From Macrostomum hystrix (lineage: Eukaryota; Platyhelminthes; Macrostomidae): 64,000 nt of DNA. The stretch spans positions 9,295,001 to 9,359,000 of the forward strand of contig CATNEN010000025.1 in assembly GCA_950097015.1 (NCBI GenBank), given 5' to 3'. Below, piece by piece: positions 1 to 11,500 of the stretch (position 1 is its first letter; the number at the start of each line of letters is the position of its first letter). The translations under genes were made by a program, and so were the position numbers. Under the pieces are notes generated by a model. The model was not told where the DNA came from, ran no database searches, and saw only the letters and a program-made list of their open reading frames with translations.

Positions 1-3000
1 ATGGAGGTGCGCCGTGCTCCGCGAGCCTGCTGGAGACAATCGACTGCAACACGCATCCGTGTCCAGGTGAGACGTCTTACTTAGTGAATTAAAACTAGCC
101 GATTTCGAAACACAAGCTAATTCAAATGGCTGGTAAACAGTCTCTGTTGAGTATTTCCTCGGTGCAAAAACATCCCTCTCCAGTTGACGGCCAGTGGAGT
201 GCCTGGACCAGCTGGACAGCCTGCAGTGTCACCTGCGGCGGTGGCAGCAAGCATCGAAGCCGCCAGTGCAACAACCCCAACCCGGCTTACGGTGGCAACA
301 ACTGCAGCGGCTTAGCGAATGAGACGCAGGCCTGTTCTATAGAGAATTGTCCAGGTGCGATGGACTGACGGAAATAATCTAAATATTTTGCTTAGATTGA
401 CGAATCAACAACTATGACGTCGCTTTCTCTCTGTACAGTTGATGGCTACTTCAAAGACTGGACAGGCTGGTCCACCTGCACCCGGACCTGCGGCGGCGGT
501 AGTCACACTAGAACCCGCGAGTGCGTGCCACCGAAGTATGGCGGCCTGAACTGCAGCGGAGAGTCTGCGCAGTCGGAGGTCTGCATGTCGCAGGCTTGCC
601 CCAGTGAGACGGCTGTTGATGTGACGTTCGCGGTGTTAGGGGAGTGGGGCTTCGTTATTCTAAAGCTGTAATGGCAATGCCAGTATAACACGAGTAAATT
701 TCAGTATAATAACCCCCAGTTTGGAACTTAGGAACTTGTTTACAGTCAACTTCGTAAACTTTTCCGAGCTCTAAATCGTCATTTTATACTCGTAAACCAA
801 CAAGCGCTGCACCCAAAAAATATTTTTTTATAGAAAAAGTTTCAGCATGTTTTCAGACAAATGCGAGTTTTTGTTTTATTTAATTGCAAAGTACACAAAT
901 GCAAGACAACAGTTCAGCATTTTAGAAGTTAGAATTTCTTCTCAGAAGCAGTACGTCGTGAGTTCACTATTTCAATAAACGACGCCTGGGGGTAAGTTTT
1001 TGTTAAGACCCGATTCAATGCTGATGCAGCTTATCAATCTAAACGTCACATTTTATTGACTTTTCTTGACACTTTCCTTCGAAATCTTGCAAACAATATA
1101 TGGCCTTTGAGACTATTGCACCATCCATAGAATTTTAGAGTTACGAGTAAAATGTACGAGCCGATCGTATTTTATAATCGAAATCCAGTAGATCCACTAG
1201 TCACTAAAATTAACTAGCTTGGTGTGATTTTTATAATCACGCGACCTTATTGCAGTAATTTTTTCTAGCCTAGAAAACACGTAGCTGTTGATGTGAGATG
1301 TGTGCGTGATGTAAGTGGGTTGATGTGATCTAATCATGCAGCTCTTATACCCGCAAATGCTGATGAAGCATTATTTCCCAATTTTAATTTAGAAAAAGCT
1401 AAAGATCTCTGTGAATTGGTCAGCACCCGCAGTCAACTGCCAGCTGTCGGCCTGGTCCGCGTGGTCCACCTGTCCAGTCACCTGCGGCGGCGGCTCCTCG
1501 CGTAGTCGGAGCCGCAACGTGGCGATCGCTGCAGCCAATGGCGGCCTGGACTGCGCCGCCAGCGACAAGCAGGAGGTTGAGGCGTGCGGTTCTGGCGACT
1601 GTGGCGGTGAGAGGCAGATTACTACCTGCAGGCTTAATAAATTACCATCTATAAATAGAAAATTATTAAATATTTACGGGGGCTGTAGGCACTAGTAAAT
1701 TAGTAAAATTAGCAAATATTGGCGACAGTCGAGCCGCAGCCATCGAGGAGGCAATCCAACTGCCGATTCCCCTGACCCCTGAGAAAACAAACGCGCACGG
1801 ATACGTAACGGAGGTGTTTACATTTGCTCTGATTTTGTATATCGTCAGGCAGTGTACACCCTCTCATGGACTTGGATAGAAACTGCACGACACCCAAGCC
1901 TTCTCTGCCTGGCTGCTTCCGTTGCAACATTTTGCGACTGTGATTTTTAAACTTCTTCTTTTATAAAGCATTTCGAAACTCGTGAAAGCAAACATAACAA
2001 TCAGAATCTAATTGCTTTATTCCGTAATTTATATTTAATAGCCTGGTCTATTACTCAATTAATAAATCCTGTTCAACAGTACCAGGTCAATGGACCGATT
2101 GGGGCACGTGGAGCCCCTGCAGCAGCACCTGCGGTGGAGGCCAGAGGCGACGCGAGCGCAGCTGCATAGGTCAGGACCCCAGCCGAAATATGTTGCCATG
2201 CCCAACAAATCTGACTGGCAGTGAAATGATTGCCACCTGTCACGAGTTTCCATGCTTGCCTAAGCGTGAGTGAAGCTGGTCTGCGCTTGTGGAATACCTG
2301 CGGCCCGAAGACGTAGATACTCTAGTTGCGAAACATCGAGGGCCTCCATAAAATTGGGGCTTTTTTTCAGCCTGTATTCTTCGAGCGCAGTAGCATACAC
2401 TGGAACCGAAATGTACATTTGAGGCCTATCGGACGCTGACGACCCTAGATTTAGGAAATTGTGCGGTGTCCAATGCAAATCGCATATTTTTGTAGGAGCC
2501 AACTGTGCATCCTGGGTGCGACTGGGACTGCAGGCATCAGCAGTGGTGGACATTCAGCCAGCAGTTGGAGTCGAGGCGAAGGCCTTCTGCAACACAACAG
2601 ATAATTCGACAACGTTAAGTATGTGCAGTTTGGTATGTAAATTATAACCTAAATTTTAAGACATGAGTCAATGGTGAATAGTTTTTGGTTTCATCTAGGC
2701 CACAGTCTCCAAGACAACGAGACGCTTGTTCAAGGCTTCGAGCTGCCCGGTTCCTACCAGCTGAAGCTGAAATATTCTGGAGGCCTGGCGGCCGGCTCTG
2801 CCCTTGCTACCGCAGCCATCAGATGCGAACAGTTCATGCGACTGCGCTGTCAGAACAGCCTGCGCACCAAGGCTGCCGCTACTGGCGAGGTGAAGCCCGT
2901 CGGTTGTTCCGTCCGTGGACTGGGGAGGTCGACGCACCTTAAGAGCGGTTCACGCGTTTGCCACTGGCACCAAGGTCCATAAGCTCGATTCCACGGCGAG

Positions 3001-4812
3001 GCCACATTTATTTGGGGCGCAGCCGCGGAAAGAAGGCTTGGGGACTTTTCGAGCAATTTATGCCCTTAACAATAGAACTACCAAAGGGGGGTGGGAAATT
3101 CCCCCCTGACAATTTTTTTGCTGCACCCGAACGGAACAATGCAAGCACACGAAACTCAAGAACACGGGCCAACTTTTTGTTGCACATCTTCTGAAAAAGA
3201 AACAAGTCGCCAGCTCTTCCGACCGTCGAGATATTCAATGTTGCTGGCCGAAGGTCCGATTTTTCCCATAAGAGCTAGTGTATTTCATACACCCCTATAC
3301 ACGAATTTGCACTGCGCCTCAGTGCGGCCTTTCCAGACCTTCAAACTTTATCAGCATGTCACCCGAATGTGCTTGCATCATCTCCGACTTCGGCGGTCAC
3401 CGACCTTTATCTAGATCTATCTCTCTTATCTATCTAGACCATGAAGAGCTACAACATGTGGAACTAGGCCACTATGGACACCCTGACGCGAATTTCTCCA
3501 ATTTCACTGTTCAAGCCTAACTATTAGGCGCAGCTCAACCACAGGACACCCTCGACTAGTCTGTCAACCAATCAGTCATGAGAAACCAATTTCTCATGAC
3601 GATGAGAAACCAATTTCTCATGACGATGAGAAAGTCAGGGCAGATGTACACACCTGTTTTTCGTCCTGTACATACGTTACTTTAGTCGTCGTTTGATGGA
3701 AGACTCAGTGTCCAATAGAGTAATTTATCGATGCAGAGTAGTCATAATTAAGTTATTAGTCAATGATTAATCAAGGATAACACACATCCAGGTGATGACC
3801 TGGTGGAATAACCGCCTAGGCCAAAAGATGACCTCCTGGGGCAGCGTGCCAAGCAATCTGACCATGTGCAGCTGCGGCTACACAAAGACATGCAGCCAGC
3901 CCATTTACCTGTGCAACTGCGACGGACCGTCGGCTGACTGGGTAGAGGACAAGGGCTACGTGCAGGATGCCAGCGCGCTGCCTGTGAGCAGTGTACAGGT
4001 CGGTGACACAGGTTAGTGAGCTCGTATATACACTGTTTACAACCAGTGGGCCAAAGCCTCTCTAAGGATGGGAAGTATAGCGCATATTCTTTCCATAGAG
4101 ATACAACAATACGCTCGTATTAACAGGCTACTGAAAGTAGGCTCATTCAGTTTTGTAACCTAAACTATTTGATAAATTAGAAGAGAAAAAGTTAGTAATT
4201 TGAAAATGCATGGTTGCGACAGTAGATAATACTTTATTGTCTTTTAAAACACGATTCATACATTTAATATCTGAAAGTCGTTTAGATATAAAATTTACAT
4301 TGTCGTCACATTGAACGGACTGAGAAATGATTTCTCGGATATTAAATGTGTAAAACCTAGCATTAAACGAAAAAGGGGTGCACTATATGCTTTTAGCCAA
4401 TTAGCCAAGTTGTTTAATGCACGCTTTTCAAGAATAGTCTATGGCCGAGACTCCCGAATTGAATCGTAATTACAATTACAATGTCTATGGCCTCGACATT
4501 TAAACACTCAAAACCAAATATTGAACCCCTCATTAAAAAGGCTTTTATTTAAAAAACTTTTGAAATCAAGCAGATTTAACAAATACTCAAATAGTGACTC
4601 ACTATCACACCTACAAATGCAAACGAGTACTATTGCAAAGCCAAGATAGTCAAGACATCGGGAAAGTCAACCAGAAATTAAATATGACGCAGGCACCTAA
4701 GATGAGTTTACTCCAGCCAACAGCATACAAAAAGCATTTAAAATGAAACATTTCAGGCAATACTGGCGAACGAGTGGCGGTGCTGGTTGGCCCACTAGTC
4801 TGCTGGCACTGA
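1..4812 (+). CDS. TSP1-repeat secreted protein with C-terminal CNTNAP/fibrinogen-like module (5' partial)
   Basis: Exons read at 1-66, 184-354, 439-603, 1433-1606, 2080-2265, 2496-2618, 2699-2889, 3792-4011 and 4757-4812 (stop TGA), giving 449 residues in one open frame. All introns are GT..AG. Exon 1 holds the end of a TSP1 repeat; exons 2 to 5 each hold one TSP1 repeat (WSAWTSWTAC, WTGWSTC, WSAWSTC, WTDWGTWSPC, each followed by TCGGG and paired cysteines). These exons are phase 1-1, the classic shuffled-module pattern. Exons 6 to 9 resemble the fibrinogen-like block of CNTNAP/neurexin IV: WWNNRLG, CSCG, CNCDG, then LPVSSVQVGDT and a final GPLVC. The chain stops there, with no laminin-G or membrane segment. 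Probable role: extracellular matrix or adhesion. The 5' end lies outside the window. The exon 7 to 8 join is the least certain splice. Exact orthology is not recognised. Confidence 0.8.
1720..1940 (-). mobile_element. SINE family A, diverged copy
   Basis: Intron between exons 4 and 5 of the TSP1 gene. In reverse orientation it shares the family's words (cgtcaggcagtgtacac, caagccttctc, ctgacccctgag, gaggaggcaat, gccgcagcc) with the copies near 29.9, 34.5 and 42.5 kb. Confidence 0.6.
2930..3680 (+). mobile_element. SINE family A, split copy
   Basis: The head at about 2965-3085 carries accaaggtccataagctcgattccacgg and ggggcgcagccgcgg. A tail-like segment at 3580-3665 carries gacgatgagaaagtcagggcagatgtacacacctg. 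About 500 unrelated bases separate them. A 25-base direct duplication (gacgatgagaaaccaatttctcat type) sits at 3577-3625. All of it is inside the intron before exon 8 of the TSP1 gene. Confidence 0.5.
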
Positions 4813-4933
4813 AGGCGGTGGAAATGGCATTATCTCTCACCAAATGCAAACATTTCTCTATTAAGTCACGAACAAAATCTTAATCAAGGTTTCTGCATGG
4901 AAAAATACAAGACAGTTTAGGGGAAAAAAGAAT

Positions 4934-4939
4934 AATAAA
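4934..4939 (+). terminator. Poly(A) signal of the TSP1 gene
   Basis: AATAAA lies 122 bases after the TGA of the last exon and just before the 19-bp array. Assignment is positional only. Confidence 0.4.
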
Positions 4940-5069
4940 GGTGGATAAATAAATATTTGCATAGAATACATTATTATCATTGATGGAATTTATTTTATAT
5001 TGACAAGCCAACACACTGTACTGTGCAGCAAATGCAGCAAACTGCAAGGCTGAGTAGCTTAATCCTGCA

Positions 5070-8000
5070 AAAATTCTCTGTGGGTTGTTGGATTCTTTGT
5101 GGGTTGTTGGATTCTCTGTGGGTTGTTGGATTCTTTGTGGGTTGTTGGATTCTCTGTGGGTTGTTGCATTCTCTGTGGGTTGGGGGATTCTCTGTGGGTT
5201 GTTGCATTCTCTGTGGGTTGGGGGATTCTCTGTGGGTTGTTGGATTCTTTGTGGGTTGTTGGATTCTTTGTAGGTTGTTGTATTCTCTGTGGGTTGGGGG
5301 ATTCTTTGTGGGTTGTTGGATTCCCTGTGGGTTGTTGCATTCTCTGTGGGTTGTTGTATTCTCTGTGGGTTGGGGGATTCTTTGTGGGTTGTTGTATTCT
5401 CTGTGGGTTGTTGCATTCTCTGTGGGTTGGGGGATTCTCTGTGGGTTGTTGGATTCTTTGTGGGTTGTTGGATTCTTTGTGGGTTGTTGGATTCTCTGTG
5501 GGTTGGGGGATTCTTTGTGGGTTGTTGGATTCCCTGTGGGTTGTTGCATTCTCTGTGGGTTGTTGCATTCTCTGTGGGTTGTTGGATTCTTTCTGGGTTG
5601 TTGGATTCTCTGTGGGTTGTTGCATTCTCTGTGGGTTGTTGGATTCTCTGTGGGTTGGGGGATTCTTTGTGGGTTGTTGGATTCTCTGTGGGTTGGGGGA
5701 TTCTTTGTGGGTTGTTGCATTCCCTGTGGGTTGTTGCATTCTCTGTGGGTTGTTGTATTCTCTGTGGGTTGGGGGATTCTTTGTGGGTTGTTGTATTCTC
5801 TGTGGGTTGTTGCATTCTCTGTGGGTTGGGGGATTCTCTGTGGGTTGTTGGATTCTTTGTGGGTTGTTGCATTCTCTGTGGGTTGTTGGATTCTCTGTGG
5901 GTTGTTGGATTCTTTGTGGGTTGTTGGATTCCCTGTGGGTTGTTGCATTCTCTGTGGGTTGTTGCATTCTCTGTGGGTTGTTGGATTCTTTGTGGGTTGT
6001 TGGATTCTCTGTGGGTTGTTGCATTCTCTGTGGGTTGTTGGATTCTCTGTGGGTTGGGGGATTCTTTGTGGGTTGTTGGATTCTCTGTGGGTTGGGGGAT
6101 TCTTTGTGGTTGTTGGATTCCCTGTGGGTTGTTGCATTCTCTGTGGGTTGTTGTATTCTCTGTGGGTTGGGGGATTCTTTGTGGGTTGTTGTATTCTCTG
6201 TGGGTTGTTGCATTCTCTGTGGGTTGGGGGATTCTCTGTGGGTTGTTGGATTCTTTGTGGGTTGTTGGATTCTTTGTGGGTTGTTGCATTCTCTGTGGGT
6301 TGGGGGATTCTCTGTGGGTTGTTGTATTCTCTGTGGGTTGTTGTATTCTCTGTGGGTTGTTGGATTCTTTGTGGGTTGTTGGATTCTCTATGGGTTGTTG
6401 GATTCCCTGTGGGTTGTTGCATTCTCTGTGGGTTGTTGCATTCTCTGTGGGTTGTTGGATTCTTTGTGGGTTGTTGGATTCTCTGTGGGTTGTTGCATTC
6501 TCTGTGGGTTGTTGGATTCTCTGTGGGTTGGGGGATTCTTTGTGGGTTGTTGGATTCTCTGTGGGTTGGGGGATTCTTTGTGGGTTGTTGGATTCCCTGT
6601 GGGTTGTTGCATTCTCTGTGGGTTGTTGTATTCTCTGTGGGTTGGGGGATTCTTTGTGGGTTGTTGTATTCTCTGTGGGTTGTTGCATTCTCTGTGGGTT
6701 GGGGGATTCTCTGTGGGTTGTTGGATTCTTTGTGGGTTGTTGCATTCTCTGTGGGTTGTTGGATTCTTTGTGGGTTGTTGGATTCTCTGTGGGTTGTTGC
6801 ATTCTCTGTGGGTTGTTGGATTCTCTGTGGGTTGTTGGATTCTTTGTGGGTTGTTGGATTCTCTGTGGGTTGTTGCATTCTCTGTGGGTTGTTGGATTCT
6901 CTGTGGGTTGTTGGATTCTTTGTGGGTTGTTGGATTCCCTGTGGGTTGTTGCATTCTCTGTAGGTTGTTGCATTCTCTGTGGGTTGTTGGATTCTTTGTG
7001 GGTTGTTGGATTCTCTGTGGGTTGTTGCATTCTCTGTGGGTTGTTGCATTCTCTGTGGGTTGTTGGATTCTCTGTGGGTTGTTGCATTCTTTGTGGGTTG
7101 TTGGATTCTCTGTGGGTTGGGGGATTCTTTGTGGGTTGTTGGATTCCCTGTGGGTTGTTGCATTCTCTGTGGGTTGTTGGATTCTCTGTGGGTTGGGGGA
7201 TTCTTTGTGGGTTGTTGGATTCTCTGTGGGTTGTTGCATTCTCTGTGGGTTGTTGGATTCTCTGTGGGTTGTTGCATTCTCTGTGGGTTGGGGGATTCTC
7301 TGTGGGTTGTTGGATTCTTTGTGGGTTGTTGGATTCTCTGTGGGTTGTTGGATTCTTTGTGGGTTGTTGGATTCTCTGTGGGTTGTTGCATTCTCTGTGG
7401 GTTGGGGGATTCTCTGTGGGTTGTTGGATTCTTTGTGGGTTGTTGGATTCTCTGTGGGTTGTTGGATTCTTTGTGGGTTGTTGGATTCTTTGTGGGTTGT
7501 TGCATTCTCTGTGGGTTGTTGGATTCTCTGTGGGTTGTTGGATTCTTTGTGGGTTGTTGGATTCTCTGTGGGTTGTTGCATTCTCTGTGGGTTGTTGGAT
7601 TCTCTGTGGGTTGGGGGATTCTTTGTGGGTTGTTGGATTCTCTGTGGGTTGGGGGATTCTTTGTGGGTTGTTGGATTCCCTGTGGGTTGTTGCATTCTCT
7701 GTGGGTTGTTGTATTCTCTGTGGGTTGGGGGATTCTCTGTGGGTTGTTGTATTCTCTGTGGGTTGTTGGATTCTTTGTGGGTTGGGGGATTCTTTGTGGG
7801 TTGTTGTATTCTCTGTGGGTGGGGGATTATTTGTTGGTTGTTGTATTCTCTGTGGGTGGGGGATTATTTGTGGGTTGTTGTATTCTCTGTGGGTTGGGGG
7901 ATTCTCTGTGGGTTGGGGGATTCTTAGGGCGTTGGGGGATTCTCTGAGCGTTGGGGAATTCTCTGTGGGTTGGGGGATTCTCTGAGCGTTGGGGAATTCT

Positions 8001-8165
8001 CTGTGGGTTGGGGGATTCTCTGAGCGTTGGGGAATTCTCTGTGGGTTGTTGTATTCTCTGAGCGTTGAAGAATTCTCTGTGGGTTGGGGGATTCTCTGAG
8101 CGTTGAAGAATTCTCTGTGGGTTGGGGGATTCTCTGTGGGTTGGGGAATTCTCTGTGGGTTGGGG
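5070..8165. repeat. 19-bp minisatellite array (about 160 units) with higher-order structure
   Basis: The unit is GTGGGTTGTTGGATTCTCT. Variants differ at a few positions: the base in ttgNattct (G, C, T, or the ttgggggattct form) and the ctctg/ctttg/ccctg triplet. The unit has no stop codon in any of six frames, so kilobase-long reading frames arise on both strands. They are products of the repeat, not genes. The marker variant ccctg recurs at about 5323, 5722, 6120, 6595 and 7678, with spacings close to multiples of 19. The 3' end (7920-8165) changes to a gagcgttggggaattctctg form. The array lies between the convergent TSP1 and G-alpha genes. Confidence 0.97.
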
Positions 8166-8366
8166 TACAGAGGGGAGTAATGTGTTAGCAATAAAAGATG
8201 TGTAATTTAGGTGATATCGAAAAAACATTTTTAGCTTGTTTTGGCACGAAAAAACTTTTACAGATTTGGCATTTTGTTTTAAGTTAGACAATGGAACACA
8301 AAAAAATGCAAAAGGCAAGCCAAAGGCAAAGTACAAAATATAGTTTTTAATGCAAACTTTGAGAAA

Positions 8367-8372
8367 TTTATT
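8367..8372 (-). terminator. Candidate poly(A) signal of the G-alpha gene
   Basis: AATAAA on the minus strand, about 165 bases past the TAG at 8538. Assignment is positional. Confidence 0.35.
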
Positions 8373-8537
8373 AAAAGGTAAAATGCAAAGATAAAAAATG
8401 GGAAAAATTTGTAGCGCTAGCACAGAATAAAGAATCAAACAGTGTTGGTATCGCATACCATTAGAAAACGCTTTAAAAAAATAAAAAATCAGCAATACAG
8501 CAAGGCGTCTTTTAAAATACCATTAAACATGACCATT

Positions 8538-11500
8538 CTAAAATAGTCCACTCAGACCGACATCACTTTTTATAACAGCGTCGGTCACCGACTCCAGCGC
8601 GCACCGACTATCAGCGGTGTCGATCGCGCACAAAAAATGCGTGTAAATCTCTCGCCTTTGACCGCGCCGGCGACCGTGCAGTCGTTCAAACTGCAGACGA
8701 ATGTAGGCCGCCGCCTGGGCGAATTCGTTGGGACCTGCCGGTGTTTAGAAAAGGGGTTAAACTCATAGAGTACTGCATAGAGAAAGCGTCACTTAGCAAC
8801 CGAGTTCATAAAAAACATTTGCTAACATGAGGCAAGAACTGAATGGAGATAAACGGGGATTTGTCAACCGAGCGGATAATTTGCCGCTTTATGTTTAACG
8901 ATATGCTCACTGGGGGAACAAACTAAATATGATAGTTTGCCAACTAGGGTATGCTTCTTTCTACGTTTATATATATATATATATTAATATACAATAGAGA
9001 AAATCTGAGGAATTAAAAATAATCGTCCGTGCTACCCAAAGTGGTTAGCCTTGTTAGTTGTACACTATTTTAATAAAAAGTTACTCAAGAAATTTTACGC
9101 GACACTCCGGAACTTAGCAATCAGAAGAGTAAAGTTTGCCATGAAGCCAATATAAAATACGATTGCATATTTAGTCGTTAAAAAATTGTACTATTCTGCG
9201 CCACTTTGCTCAGACGATTCACCAGACGAGGCCGATGATCCAGACGAGACAGAAACGTTCTGCAGAACATCAGAGGCCAGTCGAGCAACTTTAGCTGATG
9301 GCCCAATCTATCGCTCCATCGCAGATGAGGAATGACCGGTAAAACGAGCAATTTCTGGCCTTGACATCCCAGCATCCCGAAGCGTGGTGGCACAAGTCTT
9401 TCTAAGACTCTGATTCATGTAGACACCTGAACTTGGTTCAGGTAGACAAACAACCAGATTCCGAACAACAGCTTCCAAACTGTGGAGACCAAGCGATTGA
9501 TTTTGGTACCACCTGCCGGAGCGAATAGTGTCTTCCTTGCGGATGCACGACAGAAATAGCTGCGGCTTAGAGCAGTCTCTAGCGTCTAGACGATAGCCAA
9601 CGTACTTCTTATAGAGACACACTAGGCAACGAACATGACCGGGAGTGTGAAACAGTGTTTTGCTTGAGCGGCCTATTAAATGTCTTCAAACCACAAGGCT
9701 TTGTCTTTGAAACGGAACTCTCTTTGTACACGAGAACCTCGTCCGTGCCCTCGATAGAAAGCTGCAGCTGCTTGTTGATTTCGAGTGTGTAACTCACTAC
9801 CGCCTCGCAATCCGAAGACTTTACCGATTATGAATATTAGGGTGTTAAGTAGCACCTTCGGAGAATCATCTCCTAACAAACCTCGCTCCGAGGTCCTCGA
9901 TCTCACTATCCGAAGCAATTGGTGCAGCTGCCCGTCCACCATTGAGCTGTCCTTCCCGGGCGGTCTCTCGCGTTTCAGCGAACTCGGCGTCAGTCCAGAT
10001 GGAAAGAGTCCGTTTAAGTCCGTAAACAAAGTGGTGTTGGATCATGGAGACTAGATCTTTCAGGGTGCCAGGTGGAAACTTTTCTCCGTTCTCTTTACGA
10101 ACTTCGAACACAAAATACTGGAGCAAATGATTCAGGTCGGATTTCGTGAGATCCTCGGTTGGCTTGAGAACCATGAGTCCCGACTCTTCGCCTGCCAATC
10201 GACGATCGACGCGCGTCTCTTTCCATAGATTGAATAATTTCATTGCCCATTTTTCCTTCGCTCTGGTAGCTGGCAGGCAAACTTTCGTCGATTCGTTTTT
10301 AGAGCAGCTTCGTCCAGGGACTCAGCAGAAACTAGAGTTGTCGACTCAACTCCGAAAGCAGCAAAGAAAGCGTCAAAATTGAAGTCTTCTAAACGTCCCA
10401 TATTGTATTATTGATTGATTCTAGTTCGAAGAAAAAGTGACTTTGAATTCGGCTTTTACGTTTTGCCACCACTGACTGACTGGCTGCTTCGTGACTGTAT
10501 CTTCGTGAGAAATTTATTTATTTGTCTATGGTCGGAATCAAATGGTCTAAACCTATATGTCTATCAATCAGATGGGATGCCCCCGAAAATAAGCAATCGA
10601 ATTTCATATATCATAAACGCCGTTTAATTCACATTCTGAGGTTAGAATGTCCGAGGCTGCGTTTAATGGTCTCGAGGCGAGCTACGCTCGCTCAGGCCAT
10701 CTCACCTGGCCTCGGCCGGGTGCATCACAAGATTTTAGGCCAGTCGTTAACTGCAAACGTGTTCCAGCTTTTCATCGACGAGTTACTCTACGCTGTCAAC
10801 AACCGCGAAGACATCGAGAACGTTGATCAATTCTGTCTCATAATGGACGGTGCTCGATTCCACACCGGCGTGAGAATCCTACAACCGTTTGAAGCAAACT
10901 GGCAAGTCGTGCAACTGCCGCCGTACTCACCTATTTTTTAATCCGACTGATTAAAATCCGCCAGTGTGCGCACTCCTGCCTGAAGGCGAAAATAAAACGT
11001 CAGTTGTCTTTGACGCAAATTCAGCTCGCACTTGACAATCCGCCACCGCAGACAACACTACGCGAGTGGCGAGTTCTCGTGCTTTAGAGAATCGCGGAGG
11101 AAGCAACTTCGGAAATCACACAAGTCAAGTGTGGAGGTTGGTTTCGGAATGCACCCCGCTTCATACCTAGATGCATCGCTGGAGAAGACGCTCTTTGATT
11201 CCGTTCTTATCAGAGAGATACTTTGATACTTTTATTATCAAATCGAAAGATTTACCTGAGGAAAATGTTTGTTAGTTTCATCTTATGTTCTGAGTTTTTG
11301 TGTACATTTTTTATTCTCTGTTTCGTCAGATACATCGTCATTTCTTTCGTACCACCCTATTGTATTATAAAATATACATCATGTGGTTAAGCTGTCAATC
11401 TGAGAACTGAGAAATCATCAATTGCGTGTTCCCTTTATTTATATGGTTGCGGGAATAGTCATGGCTTCGACCATAGACAATAAGAAACTCAACTACTTTG

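Noticed and set aside
2257-3520. Several short frames around 2.3-3.5 kb on both strands
   Set aside because: They fall in introns or antisense to exons of the TSP1 gene, or inside SINE sequence.
4880-8495. Reading frames of up to 1103 codons on both strands
   Set aside because: The 19-bp unit lacks stop codons in all six frames, so every frame is open. Composition is pure repeat, with no splice context or domain.
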